The notes beneath the pieces were generated by a model. The model had not been told where the DNA came from. It ran no database searches and was given only the letters and a program-made list of their open reading frames with translations. A program made the position numbers and the translations under genes. Positions 1 through 11,830 of a stretch of 64,000 nt of DNA are shown piece by piece. Where the stretch lies: contig BSBM01000092.1 in assembly GCA_027924585.1 (NCBI GenBank), forward strand, positions 11,655,501-11,719,500, written 5' to 3'. How positions within the stretch are numbered: position 1 is the first letter of the stretch; each line of letters opens with the position of its first letter. Origin of the DNA: Larix kaempferi. Taxonomy: Eukaryota > Streptophyta > Pinopsida > Pinales > Pinaceae.

Positions 1-994
1 TGCTCCTATCTGCATACATTTTATGTTGATTTTGAGTTGTCTGCAAGTTGTCCTTCAATGCTTTCAAAATCTATTCACTTTCTTGAATCCATTATTTTGC
101 CTTTGGTGCTCTACAATCTCCAAAAATATGATCAACATAGGTGGAAGCTTCATATCCATACAAGGCTTTGAAGAGATACATTATAATAGACATGTGATAA
201 TATGTGTTGTAGCAAAATTCACCCAAATGCAACCATCTAATCCAAGTCTTTTGCTGCCTTGTAAAATAATTTCTTAGATATCCTTCCAGCCATTGATTGG
301 CTCTCTCAGTTTGTCCATCAGTTTGAGGATGGTAGCTTGTACTAAGATCCAAACTTGTTCCTACCAATTTAAACAATTCTTGCCAAAAATCACTTGTAAA
401 CTTATTATCTTTGTCACTGATTATGGTTTTTGGTAATCCATGTAATCGGAATATTTCTTTAAAGAAAAGACCAACAACTTGGGCTGCTGAGTTAGTAGAT
501 GGAACAGCAAAGAAATGTGCAAACTTAGTAAGTCTATCTAACACAAAAAATATGCAATCCTTTCCTTGTACCTTTGGCAAACCAATGATGAAGTCCATTG
601 AAAGGCTTTCCCACTTTTGCTCCGGAATCAGTAGTGGTTGTAGTATTCCAGCAGGATATATATGCTCTATTTTATTTTGTTGGCATGTGTTGCACTCTCT
701 CACATGCATTAGTACATCATTCTTGAGGCCTTTCCATGAGACCCTCTCTCTAACCTTCCTGTAAGTCTTCAAGTAACCAGGGTGACCAACTAGGGGTGAA
801 TCATGAGCAGCTTCCATAACCTTCTTCTTCAATACTGATCTTGGCACTAAATAGATTTTGTCTTTGTATTGATCATCTTAAATTAATCCATCCAGTCGCT
901 CACATGCAAATTTATTTTTAGATAACTCTACTGCTAATTGAGCCTTCCAATCAACAAGAACTTTCATTAAAGAAACAGTTGGTTTCCTAGAAAG
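1..994 (-). pseudogene. Ty3/gypsy integrase relic, running off the left edge
   Basis: This is the integrase part of a Ty3/gypsy polyprotein, which would insert element cDNA into nuclear DNA. Reading leftwards from about 880 there is an HHCC zinc-binding region (GHPG, then CNTCQQNK), the first catalytic Asp in SMDFIIG, the second in IISDKDNKF, and the catalytic Glu in QTDGQTERAN, so D, D and E are all kept. A helix typical of the integrase C-terminal part (residues ending MYADRS) reaches the window edge. The frame is open from 847 to 92, then has a stop; another stop lies upstream near 880. Reverse transcriptase is missing because the element is cut at 994/995 by a copia LTR. It resembles the relic at 3190-5386. 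Confidence 0.9.
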
Positions 995-1531
995 TGTTAG
1001 AAAAAACAGGATCGTGGAGCAATAACAATAAACAAGATGCAAATACAATCACACAAACACATTACAAAAGAGACACCAATATATCGTGGTTCACCGAAGA
1101 TGGGCTACGTCCACACTGAAATTGCCAGTCCTTATTATTATACCATCCAACAACTGAAGGGATACAACCTGCAGCACATCCGTTGCACTTCCTCTTCAAT
1201 GTCTCACAGTCTCTCTTCACGATATCAGAGATCTTTACAATTCGTAATACCTAATACATCAACCCTAGCCGTATTACAATGTCTTTCTTATAAAGGGAAA
1301 ATGCAAAGGGAAAATACCACAGGTTACCCAAAACCATGGGCCCGTAATCTGTTGGCGAAACAGCCCAAAAATTCCCTTCGGGGGCCCGCTGGCCCCGTGC
1401 CCCCAATCAGGGGAGTGCAAACATTCCCCCAGACCCCCTGGGGAGCGTGCCGGGATCGTAACCAAACCTAGGGTACAAACAAGGTTGAATCATCATCTAT
1501 GAGACTGGAAGATCAGGCTCCACAACCAACA
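995..1531 (-). repeat. Ty1/copia-type LTR (3' LTR of a truncated element)
   Basis: On the minus strand this stretch begins TGTTGG and ends CTAACA. Just upstream of it (plus 1532-1545) is a purine-rich AAGTGGGA-type polypurine tract, the usual neighbour of a plant copia 3' LTR. A TATA-like TTTATAAG lies near 1290. A very GC-rich block at 1375-1460, rich in GGGCCC and CCCC runs, stands out from the AT-rich surroundings. The flanks (gaaag left, atatc right) are not a target-site duplication, so this is not a solo LTR. The left flank is gypsy integrase, so the copia element landed in that older element. The open frames across this LTR are not genes. Confidence 0.75.
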
Positions 1532-3189
1532 ATATCCCACTTGGAGACTAATCACAGCAACTCCACCACTGCTGTGTAGGGTCCGTCCAGTTGAGTAGGT
1601 GACTTTTTTTTTGTACTACTAACTTTCGTAGTAAGGGTGTCACACAGTTTTCTAAGCATTACCATAACAACAATTTCTCGGCGAGGATTCCTCATCAAAT
1701 AAATCAACTAAGGGTCTCGACTAAATAATGAATTTCGCAAAGGTTGTTAATAACGAGTTCACAAGGTAGTCATTTCTGCAATGTTCATCTAAACACATCT
1801 ATTCTTCCTTATAACCAACTAATGTAATTGACAGCAACTTCATTAAATCTAAAGTGCTCATATCTACCAATAGATAACTTATATTTATAACACAAATCAA
1901 AGTAATTCATACTGAACTAAGAGGTAACAATTTGATTCTCAAACACATTGTAAACCATATTACTTCTATAATCTAATCATGGAAGATGTATTTACCAATT
2001 TCCTTTGCTTATTGACGCAAGTAAACACACTCCAAACATAAATAAAAGAGATACTCTCTACAATTTAAACATGTACATTTTACTTCAGGTCCCATTTTTT
2101 TTAAAGAAATTCTACTAAGCATATCTTATAGATCCTTAATTAAGAGACACATAACACTATACCAATGAAACCTTTATAAGGTTCTCCTACTTATTGAATA
2201 TAGCATAAATATCCTCAAGGTATAATATACATACCTACTGTTTAAAACACTCCATATAAATTGTAATGATACTTTTATAAACCCTTTTCTTGTTATTGGA
2301 ATTGAATACCCATATCTTAGTCGTGGAGTTTTCTACTTAAGCAATTAACACATATGTACATATATATAAATACCTTCATCGTAGAGTTTTTCTACTTGAT
2401 CAATTTACACATCTTTGTATATATATATATATATATAAATCTCATCTATATACATATATAATGTCACATCTAAATCTTATCTTTTAGTTAAGTAAAAACA
2501 TAACTATAAATCATTTGTAATACTTTCCAAGCCACACTTGTTTATATATACCATGACACATCAACCTTTTCTTCACACTTAGATAACATGCTATGATGCT
2601 TGTAATTAATTCGTAAACCTTCCTACCTATTTAACGTAATTCTTAAATAAGTATGTAATCAAAACTTTGCTCTTTAATAATAGTAATAATAAATGATTGC
2701 ACAAAAGCAGATAAATTTCATTACACGGCAAGAAAACATACTCCTTAATTACGAGGCATGAGGGGAAGAGAATATCGTAGGTGACAGAGGCTTAATCTAG
2801 CTTTTCGTAATTAGGTAGACATGATCTTTACAATATGGCATTCGGATGATAAGGTATTAGATTTCAAATCCTAAAATAGATAATCTAACACAACGACCTG
2901 GCAAAAACGATTATTAACCGAGTTTATAATGCAATGAAAGATCTTACTATCATTACGACTTGGTAATCAAGGTAATTACATTGGTTTACAGTATCAATTA
3001 TTTTACTTATCACCGCAACCATTACAAGAAAACTGCATTCAGACTAACACGTGGCACTAGTAATTCAGTGGGTCGGTTAACTGAAGGGACAATCCAGAAT
3101 GGAGGATGCAGACAAGGTAGACGAATAAAATTCGATTCTCAACAGTAATGCACAACTATGCTCACTAGATGTTCAAGCATCTATACCCT
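1532..3189. other. Non-coding, AT-rich stretch; no gene seen
   Basis: By position this should be the internal region of the copia element whose 3' LTR is at 995-1531, but no gag, protease, integrase, RT or RNase H residues can be read in any frame. Either the element was non-autonomous or the coding part was replaced. The sequence is AT-rich, with a TA microsatellite around 2418-2437. Confidence 0.5.
2415..2438. repeat. (TA)n microsatellite
   Basis: An uninterrupted run of alternating T and A within an AT-rich non-coding stretch. A simple sequence repeat with no other signal. Confidence 0.8.
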
Positions 3190-5386
3190 CTATTACAATG
3201 GATCCCAAAAGAGTTATTGGCAATAATTCCAAGGTAATTGGAGATATGCCTAATGTTCTTCCACCTGTTTGAGATCATGACCATGTGGTTCACTTGCAAC
3301 CGAGAACTATACCACCTAACATAAGACCCTACAGGTAACCATATGCACAAAAAAGTGAGATTGAAAATATGGTTCAAGAAATGTTAGATGCTTGCATCAT
3401 TCAACCTAAGCAATGTTCTTGCTCTGCACCATTGGTGATGGTTTGCAAAAAGGAAGGTTCTTGGTGTACGTGTCCAAATTATAGAGAGCTCAACAAGATG
3501 ATCATTAAAGATAAGTTTCCTATTCTTGTCACTGATGAATTACAAGGAGAAATTTTCTTTACCAAGATGGATCTTCATTCTAGGTATCATCAAATTAGAA
3601 TGAGGCCAGAAGACATTCTGAAAATAGCCTTTAGAACACATGAAGGTCATTATGAATTTCTAGTGATGTCATTTGGCCTTACCAATGCACCTTCCACATT
3701 TCAAAGCTTGATGAATTCTATTTTTAATCCACTCTTTAGAAAAATTGTGTTAGTATTTGTAATGATATACTAATCTATAGCAAATCTTGGGAGGAGAATG
3801 TCAACATGTTGACACGGTCTTAAAACTACTGAAGGAGCACCAACTATATGCCAAGCCATTGAAGTGTGCCTCTGGGGTTCAAGAAGAGGAATATTTGGGT
3901 CATATTGTATCTCGTGAAGGCATTCTCTTAGACTCAAGAAGCAACCAAAGCTTTTGAAAAACTCAGAGGCTATGTGTACAGCTCCTATATTAGCCACACT
4001 TGACTTCACAAAAACCTTAATTGCGAAATGTGATGCCTCAAGGCATGGAATTGGTGCAGTTTTAATGCACAAAGGAAGGCCCATTGCTTTTGAAAGTTGA
4101 CAACTTAAAGGAAAAAACTTACTCAAACCAATTTATGAAAAGGAAATGTTGGCCATACTACATCCAATTAAAAAATGGCGCCCTTACCTAATAGGAAGAC
4201 ACTTCAAGGTAAGAACAAAACATGGCAATCTTAAGTACTTCTTCAAACAACAATTATCTTCAGTAGAGCAACAAAAATGGTTTACGATGAAGTTATGTTG
4301 TGGCATTGAAATTACCTACAAAAAGGAAAACAAAATGTGGTGGCAAATGCACTTTCGAGAAAAGAAGATGAAATAGAGAACTTACTATGCGTTATTTCCA
4401 TTATGCAATTTGATTCGGTGGAAGCAATGATAGAATGGAAGCAGGATCAGAAGGCATAAAAGATAATTCAACAACTACAAAAAGACCCCAATTAATTAGA
4501 TAAATTTGTGTGGAAGAATGATTCACTATGGTACCAAGATCGCCTATATCTATGTAAGAATTCCCAACTAAAACAAAAGGTCCTTTTGGAATTGCACACT
4601 TCTCCTATAGGAAGACATTCATGGTTCTTAAAAACTTGCCACAGGATCAAGAAGGATTTCTTTTGGGAGGTTCTTAAAACTGATGTCCAAACATTTGTAG
4701 CAAAATGTTTGGTTGTCAACAGAATAAGGGAGAGACAATCAAGACACCAGATCTTCTACAACCATTAGGCTATTAGCCATACCAAGTCAACATTGGGAAG
4801 AGGTTTCAATGGATTTTATCATAGGTCTACCAAAACCAAAAGGAAAGAATGTCATCATGGTAGTGGTGGATAGACTCATAAAGTATGCCCATTTCTACTC
4901 TCTCTCTCTCATCCTTTTAATGCAAGTACAGTAGCTGCAGCATTCATGGAAAAAGTTCAAAAGCTACATGGAATCCCCAAGATTATTATAACTGATAGAG
5001 ATCCAATTTTCTTGTTTGGGTTCTCAATTGGCTCACAACTACTCTTACCATCCTCAGTCCGATGGACAAACTAAGATTGTGAATAAATGTCTAGAAGGGT
5101 ATCTTTGTTGTTTTGCATCTGATAAACAAACACATTGGGTCAAGTGGTCACCCTCAACAGAATGGTGGTACAACACATCCTTCCATACTTCTTCAAAACT
5201 TTCACCATTTATGGCACTTTATGGCTATCAACCTCCATCCATCACATCAACCTTAAAAGAGAAAGCTAATGTTCAAGCAGTGGAGGATCACATAGAGCAC
5301 CAACAAGAGGTTCTCCAACCACCGAAACACAATTTCGCTATAGCACAAAATATGATGAAACAACACTTGTTTGAAGGAGAGGGGCA
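3190..5386 (+). pseudogene. Ty3/gypsy pol relic (RT, RNase H, integrase)
   Basis: A decayed Ty3/gypsy polyprotein. RT starts near 3195; YRELN, DLHSRYHQIR and FGLTNAPSTFQ are visible at 3480-3720. The catalytic xDD box near 3755 is frameshifted and reads as ND instead of DD. The thumb follows in another frame (about 3790-3930), then a deletion, then RNase H (DASRHG at about 4030, YEKEMLAI at 4135, and a corrupted ADALS region near 4350). Integrase runs from about 4500: zinc-finger remnants, SMDFIIGLP near 4805, ITDRDP near 4990 and YHPQSDGQT near 5055, where the catalytic Glu has become Lys. The C-terminal part is lost before the polypurine tract. At least four frameshifts make it non-functional. 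It is the same type as the relic at 1-994. Confidence 0.9.
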
Positions 5387-5669
5387 TGTTAAGCCCTATA
5401 TATTGTAACATTTCATTTCCATTATTATATTAGTATTGTGTTGATTGGTCTACTAGGACCTTAATTGTAATTGTACCATTTGTCTCCTATATATATACCA
5501 AGGAGACCTAGTCTTAGGATCTTTCATTTTGTCTTGTGTATTTGATACATTGTATAAAGAGGTTTCCCCCTCAAAAAGGCTTCTTATTCATCTCTTTTCT
5601 TCATTATTAAGGCGTTGGATTACTCTCCCTTTCTTATTTTATGCTCTTTTGGGAATTTGGTGCATAACA
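5387..5669 (+). repeat. 3' LTR of the gypsy relic, 283 bp
   Basis: It begins TGTTAAGCCC and ends TGCATAACA, giving perfect TGTTA/TAACA inverted ends. It is preceded directly by a purine-rich tract (5371-5386, GAAGGAGAGGGGCA), as expected for the plus-strand primer of a gypsy element. TATATATACC near 5494 could be a promoter or processing signal. No 5' partner LTR was found in the window, so the element is 5'-truncated. LINE sequence starts within about 15 bases of the right end, which suggests the gypsy element inserted into a LINE. Confidence 0.75.
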
Positions 5670-5679
5670 CTCTTTGGCC

Positions 5680-6775
5680 AGCTTATTGGAGAACTCCATT
5701 CAAAAGGGATAAAAAGCCTAGATGATTCTTCTTTACAAGGAATTGAAAGAAGAATGTTGCAGAGATGGAAATCTACTGAAGACTTGGTACAAGGGAAGTT
5801 GTCTCAAGAATGGTCCTAGTTTATTTTAATCTCAAAGCATAGTGCTATTTGTCTAAAGGATCAGGATGATATTATGCTTTGGTTAAGGAATCAAGTCACG
5901 AGATTTCTCACTGCTATACTTGGATACAAAGCCAAAATTGACGAAGAAATAGGAGAAGACAGAGTTTGATGGTGGAAATTGGTGTGGAAACTGGAAAGCC
6001 CTTTAAAAACCAGAATCTTTCTTTGGTTAGCATTAGCCAATAAAATTCTAACTTGGGATAATGGCCAAAAAAGAAATTGGATAGAATCAGGTTGGTGTGC
6101 ACTTTGCAAAGTCGAAAATGAATCTGTGGATCATCTCTTTGTGAACTGCTCTTTTACAAAGGCTGTCTGGAAGAACGTTTTGCAGGCTATCAAGGCTAAT
6201 AATCTTTTGGAATGCTTTGAAACGTGGATACTTGATAAAGCTGCATATGAGCATAAAGCATTACTTTGTTCAATTCTGTTGGGAGTGTGGCTTGCCAGAA
6301 ATGAGTTGATTTTCCAGGATGTGGCCACTACACCAGGATGGATCTCTCATCAAATTAGGATTTCTTATGGGGATTGCTGGAAAGCTCCAAGAATCTAAAA
6401 TGAACCAGTAATTGATTATACATTTCCTTGAGGATTCTTTAACAGTGCATGCCAGGGTACACAAGGTATGTGTGGATCTGGTGCCATTCTGTTTATAAAC
6501 AATACACAATACTTCACTCACAAATTTAGAGCAATACAAGGAACAAACATCATAGCATATTTCTATGCCCTTTGGATATTGATGAACTTTGCTCTTGAAA
6601 AAGGTGTTAGCAAGTTGCAAGTGTTTGGAGACTCAAAGTTGTTGATAGATTGGGCAAATGGCAAAAATCAACTTTCAAATCTACCTATGGGTCCTACTAT
6701 TGGTCCTATTATGGGAAGGTCCCTAGAAGTAAAATCACATTTCAAAAAAATATCCTTTATGCACATCTACAGGGA
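5680..6775 (+). pseudogene. LINE 3' end: RT zinc-binding (zf-RVT) domain plus RNase H
   Basis: C-terminal part of a plant non-LTR retrotransposon (L1-type) polyprotein. A linker ending LGYKAK is followed by the reverse-transcriptase zinc-binding domain: W-W-L-W-L-P-L-K-pattern residues, RIFLWLALANKILTWDN, then CALC, E-S-V-D-H-L-F-V-N-C at about 6100-6155. A plant-type RNase H follows from about 6430: an acidic-start remnant, GTNIIAYFYALWILMNFAL, FGDSKLLIDWANGK near 6630-6665 and HIYREI near 6765. Stops and a frame change separate the parts, so it is inactive. The RNase H breaks off before its final AD-x-LS segment, near 6775. It is homologous to the LINE relics at 10577-11830 and 29480-35790. 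Confidence 0.85.
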
Positions 6776-8666
6776 AATTTATCGGGGAAATGGTCGGCAA
6801 ACATCGACAATATATCAACAAACTTGAAAAATACAACAATATTCTTAATTTTTTCAACTTTTTAAACATATAAAGCAACAAGAACATCAAATAATCACAT
6901 TGCCAAATGAAAATGGAAAGAAAACCAATATATACGATGTATAAGACGTCTAGTGATACATCACACATCAAAAATGAATCGTGTCCTGAATCTTGAGTCC
7001 CCGACTCATGAATCATCAAAAAATACAATCAATGTATCTCATATACAATGAAATCAAGTAAATAAACTATTGCTTCCCTCTACCCCTTTTATGGACTAAT
7101 CGCTCTGGAAATGGCTCTACCTCTAGAGCTAGAAGGCCCTAACGGTTGTGGGGGTCGTAGTGGACTCTATGTATATTTTAAATCGCCATGTATGTATATG
7201 AATATTTTAAATTAATAAATGAGCAAGTACATTTTAAAAAATAAATGTGAAACATAAATCTTAAATCATAAATGTCGGCGAATCATTGTCTATATTGATA
7301 GTATCCTATTCATCAAAAGCACCCTATTGTTAAATTTTGGTTAAGGTTAGGGTTTGATGTAGAATAATAAAAATCAATGTACTTTAATGCAAAATTACTT
7401 TTAACAAACTAATACTGAAACGAAATATTACGGCAGTAAACAGTACTGAAACATAATTTTCATCTCTTTCAACTTTTCATCTTTAACACTACCAATTTGG
7501 TCACCATGTTAAAGTAATCTTCAGTAACATGTCATCAAAATAATTAACATGTTCAATTAACAATAAAAAAATTCAAGTGAGGGTACTTACATGGAGTGTA
7601 GAACCCTTCCAGTTTTATACTTAGAATTTTACTTTCAAAAAAGGACTATGCCTCTCAGAGGCCAGTCAATCACTAGGAACCAGTTGACCCTACTAAAGGG
7701 TTAGTACAAACCTGACTCCTGAGAGAGAGAGATGACTGAGTTGAGGTACAGTCAATCAGGGATGGTCAATGACAGTCAAAACACAGTGGTAGTACCAAGA
7801 CTCAATACAAGAGGTCTAATCCAAAAACGCAGCACCTAAATGTGATCCAACAAAGTCACAACACAGAAGATCTGATCTTAAATAAGTCTTAGCACAGAGG
7901 AACAAACCTCAACACGGTCTCAGTACAAATACCAAACTAAAACAAGTCTCAGCAATAAAGATCTAGCATAAATCAAGCATAGATCTGATAATAAACAGTC
8001 AACAAAAAAGGTGCGGTCACATTAAAGAACCAAAACTGCAGACCTAGCAGGTGTGATTTCCATGCCTCACGGAAACGGCCTCCACAAATCAAATGCACCA
8101 GGGACAGATCAGACCCTAAGTGACTCACGGTCTCCACAAATAAGCAGCGAGCAGTCAAATCTAGGGCTTACTACTAGTTCTTAGGGTCACGGCCTTCCAG
8201 ACAAGCAGGTGAGGAGAAGATCGGAGTACTTAACCAATAGATCGAACCTCAGGCAGAGAGATAACAACAAATCGGAGTTCAAGCAACCTTCTAGCAAGTA
8301 GATGAGTACTCAACAAGGCATACGGCCTTCACAAAAAAAACTGAACAACAGATTCATAAGTCTCTACAAGGTCACGGCCCAGTCAAGAATGGCAGTAGCG
8401 AACCCTAGCAGCAGCAGTGAAGACCTAGACGTCAAGTAGAGTAAAGAGCAAGCTTAGATAAAAGATGATGGATGCTTGTCAAATGAAGACTTCAATATAT
8501 ATTGACTTAGGGTCTTCTAGAAGGATCAATATATAAAACTTTTATTTAATTTAGGGTTCCACTAAACAAGAAAAAAGTACCAACACGTAATTATGATGTC
8601 TAAGGTAGTTACAAAATAAAAAAAATAAAAAATATAAACAAAGTGTCTTAGGTGGGTACTAGGGTC

Positions 8667-8714
8667 ATATAGATAATTAAGTGAGGGTACATATAGATAA
8701 TTAAGTGAGGGTAC
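8667..8714. repeat. 24-bp tandem duplication, two copies
   Basis: Two adjacent identical 24-base units, each starting ATATAGATAATTAAG and ending GAGGGTAC, lie in a non-coding stretch rich in GGTGGGTAC-like words. Confidence 0.85.
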
Positions 8715-9283
8715 AATGACCCATCAAAATGGTACCATAAAAACAAAAGTGGGTACCAAGCATATTAAGGTCAAAAATAATAAAGTCACGTAAATTAGAA
8801 TAACATTAGGTGGGTACTAGGACCAACACATGATCCAACATAAGATATGAATGGGTACATAACCCATACACCCTAGGACCAAGGGTAAACCCCAAAGTGG
8901 ACAAACAACCAAAGTACCCATAGGATCAAAAGCACCATGATAGTACAAATCAAGAAACAACTCAAGGTGGGTAAATGACCCTACTAACCACAAGTCAAAG
9001 ACAAGATACCACAAGACCAATAATCAACAAGGTGTAAGACCAAGGGTGAACAACCAAGGTGGGGATCATCTCTCTCTCAAATGTACAAGTGTTCCATACA
9101 CTATCTGAAAGTTCATCATCACTGTATAAGGAAAGGTCCACACTGGATGATATGATCCTCTGGTCCTCCTAACTGTTCCTAAGGTCAAGTGCTAGTGACT
9201 CCATCAAGGGGTGGCCAGTCCCTTGAGAAGACCATCTAGCTCAACCATATCGAAGACCTAGGAGAAGAGGACATCACACAACA

Positions 9284-9760
9284 TCATCTTGGTAACTAAC
9301 CAAGAACCTCCATTCTCAAGGAATGGCTCTCAGCCCAAAGCTGAGCTTCAATCCCAAACTGAATCAAGTTGATCAACCACCTGGTCCTTGACCAGGTTCT
9401 TCAGCCCCAAGCTGAAGGTTGACCGAAGTCAACATCTTGGTAACTAACCAAGTGCCTCCATTCTTAAAGAATGGCTCTCAACCCCAGTCTAAGCTTTCAG
9501 TCCTAAATTGAATGTTGATCAACCACCTGCAAGACCTACTTGGTCCTTGACCAACAATCTGCCTAGTCCTAGACAAGGATGTCTCTGTCTCAACCTGCAG
9601 GATCTGCTTGGTCCTCGTGACCAAGAAACTATCTGGACCCAGACCAAAATACCCTAGAGACAAATAGGGGCCCTAGCCACATGCTTGGGACTTTGCCATG
9701 ACATCAACCTGCTTGGTCCCCGACCAAGAACCCCAGTTAACTGACTAGGGTACCATCCTC
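9284..9760. repeat. Diverged ~149-bp tandem duplication with CTTGGTC/GACCAAG hairpins
   Basis: The block starting CATCTTGGTAACTAACCAAG at 9284 recurs at 9433 with the same downstream order (CTCCATTCT, GAATGGCTCTCA), giving a 149-base period. Superimposed are four short inverted repeats, CTTGGTC or CCTGGTC followed after 3-5 bases by GACCAAG or GACCAGG, at about 9380, 9539, 9607 and 9712. No coding potential is seen. Confidence 0.7.
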
Positions 9761-9910
9761 TCTGAGAATGGGTCTCCCAGCTGCACTAACTTTAACACCT
9801 ATGCCTCCCTCCTCTAGGCTCTAGTCCTTGCCTCTACCTTGAATCTCAAAGTTGACCCTCCAAGGACATTAGTCAACGACTCAACACCTTACAATTTTGA
9901 TGAAACTTCC

Positions 9911-10300
9911 TAATCCAATCATTAAAATAAGGTAGAAAAAATTTCCCATGCTTAAAAAGTGATTTTGCTTGAGTGCAGAGTACATTTTTATCAAGGTCGT
10001 GACAAAGGAGTTTAACAATCAACACCACCAACATCAAGGTACATAAAGGGGTTGATGTGCTTGATTAAATGCCAATCCCATACTCTCATACATGATAGAA
10101 TCCGGTGGAAACTTTGTAATCCTGTAATCCTAAAAAATATTAAGTCTATTGAACTCTGAATGGAATCTAAAATTCTACTTTTGCATATGAAGTCTGATGA
10201 GGTTGGAACCACTCTCAAACATCCTAAAACAATTAATGGTAATGTTAAAAATTTTAGTAAAATGATAGAAAATAAAAGAAAAGGAGAATGTCACTTTTAC
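9911..10300. repeat. Dispersed ~390-bp module, copy 1
   Basis: This stretch matches 53173-53566 over nearly its whole length and in the same orientation, for example TCAACACCACCAACAT, ACATGATAGAATCC and GGAATCTAAAATTCTACTTT. The flanks of the two copies do not match, so the module itself is the repeated unit. Copy 2 lies inside a hAT-like element. I recognise no protein family in either strand. Its function is unknown; it may be a captured fragment or a small repeat family. Confidence 0.85.
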
Positions 10301-10576
10301 TTTATTACCATTTAATATTTACCAATTACTACTGAACAAGGCGATATTTTTTTATGGGCAGGGTGATATTTTTTTCCAAAACACGGCAAATGAGCAAAAC
10401 GAGGGCAAAAAATCGCTTTTCTAGTCAATTCAGGGGGTAGCTGATTCATTCCCATTGACTTGTGATATATTCAAAAAAATCGCCAAAAAAATTGCAATAA
10501 AATTGGGGAAAATCACCTAAAATATCAGCTGATATCGGCTGGGGTTTAGCATCGCAATGTTGCCAATATATCAGCA

Positions 10577-11830
10577 ATGTTTGTAACAGAGGTTTGGAGG
10601 GTAGGTGATGGGGAAAGGGTAAGGGTAGGTACCAACCCTTGGGTAGGAAGTGGAGATGATTTCAAGCTACCTGGAAATAGTATTCACTCTCTTCAAGCAA
10701 AAGGAATATACAATATAACTCAGGCAGCCTCAACAGAACTTACTACTATATGGCAACAAGAATAGAAGGCGGCCGAACATCTTGGTTTAGTAGGAATTGA
10801 AGGTGAACAATGGGAGAAATACACAGCCAAGCTAAAGGTGCATCACATGCATATCAGAGATGTAGAAGATGAGTTAGTATGGTCACAGAATCCAGTTTCA
10901 GGGGTCTATACTCTGAGACTAGGATATAAAGCAATGTTTGTTCTAGATAGGCCTGATGATGTTCAATGGTCATGAAAGCCACTACCAAAGATTAGGTCAC
11001 CTTTAGAAGTCAAGAAATTTCATGTGGCTAGCTATAAGGAATAAGCCCTGACCTGGGAAGTGTTACAGAGAAGAAATAGACAAGGTCCAAGCAGATGTAC
11101 TGTGTAAGGAGAAAGAAAAACTATAAATCAGTTACTTATTCGCTGTCCTTGTTCTAGTATGGTCTGGGCAGCCATGGACATCTTAACAGCAGTAACGAAT
11201 AGTTGGCAGGGGAAGACAATTGCTTATTACCTCAAGAATTGGATGCAGAAGCCAAATTTAAAGGAATATAGAGCCCTCACTCTGATTGTAGCCTGGGTAT
11301 ATGGCTGGAAAGGAATGCAGATATCTTTGAGGACAGACTCACTCCTCCTTTCCAATGTGCTTCACAAGCTAGGACCATCCTTGCAAGCTATAAAGCTGTA
11401 CCAAAGGTCATTCCTCAAAGGCAGTTATCTCATGAACCCATTGACAAGTCAAGGGCCTTGGGGTATCTTGATGGTGCCAGCCAAGGCACTCCTTTTAGTG
11501 GGACAGGCCACATTATTAGATTTAATGCTGGCATGGGAGGGGGTCAAATAATTACACTCAACTCTTTGTCTGTTGTTCTTAAAATTGGCTCCAGAGAAAG
11601 GTGTGCCCAAACTGCAGGTTTTTGGAGACTCTGTGCTGGCAATAAATTGGATGAAGCCGTAATACAGAGAAAACAAATTTGTTTCTGTGTCCTATATATG
11701 AGGTGAAAAGTTTGTTAACTGTTTTTAATCCAAATTCTACTGCACGTCTATGGAGATCTCAACAGTGAAGCCGACTCTCTCTCTCTTGAAAGAAGGCCTC
11801 CAACTTGCAGCCGGTATCTGTGCATGAAAG
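10577..11830 (+). pseudogene. LINE 3' end: RT tail, zf-RVT and RNase H
   Basis: A second LINE relic. It starts inside the RT C-terminal linker (VWRVGDGERVRVGTNPWVG, the usual W-RVG-G-xx-I/V-x-x-DPW segment), continues through ELVWS and LGYKAM, and a decayed zinc-binding domain (11000-11165) that ends in a C-P-C-S-S-MVW remnant. RNase H follows: YLDGASQGTPFSG near 11461 (first Asp), APEKGVPKLQVFGDS near 11590-11630, and H-V-Y-G-D-L-N-S-E-A-D-S-L-S near 11740-11780. There are several stops and frame changes. It has lost the endonuclease and the RT core, as expected of a 5'-truncated LINE. About 150 bases of possible 3'-UTR follow. Confidence 0.85.

Larger units (their letters stand above)
6776..9910. 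other. Non-coding stretch with local repeats
   Basis: About 3 kb without a supportable gene. Short reading frames here show no family motif. It holds a 24-bp tandem duplication (8667-8714), several scattered copies of a CACGGCCTCCACAAA-like motif between 8050 and 8400, and a repeat and hairpin-rich block at 9284-9760. The composition suggests decayed LTR or leader sequence of an unidentified minus-strand element, but no LTR boundary could be fixed. Confidence 0.5.

Noticed and set aside
1037-1471. Open frame of 144 codons on the plus strand
   Set aside because: It lies wholly inside a copia LTR, antisense to it, with no motif; openness comes from the GC-rich block.
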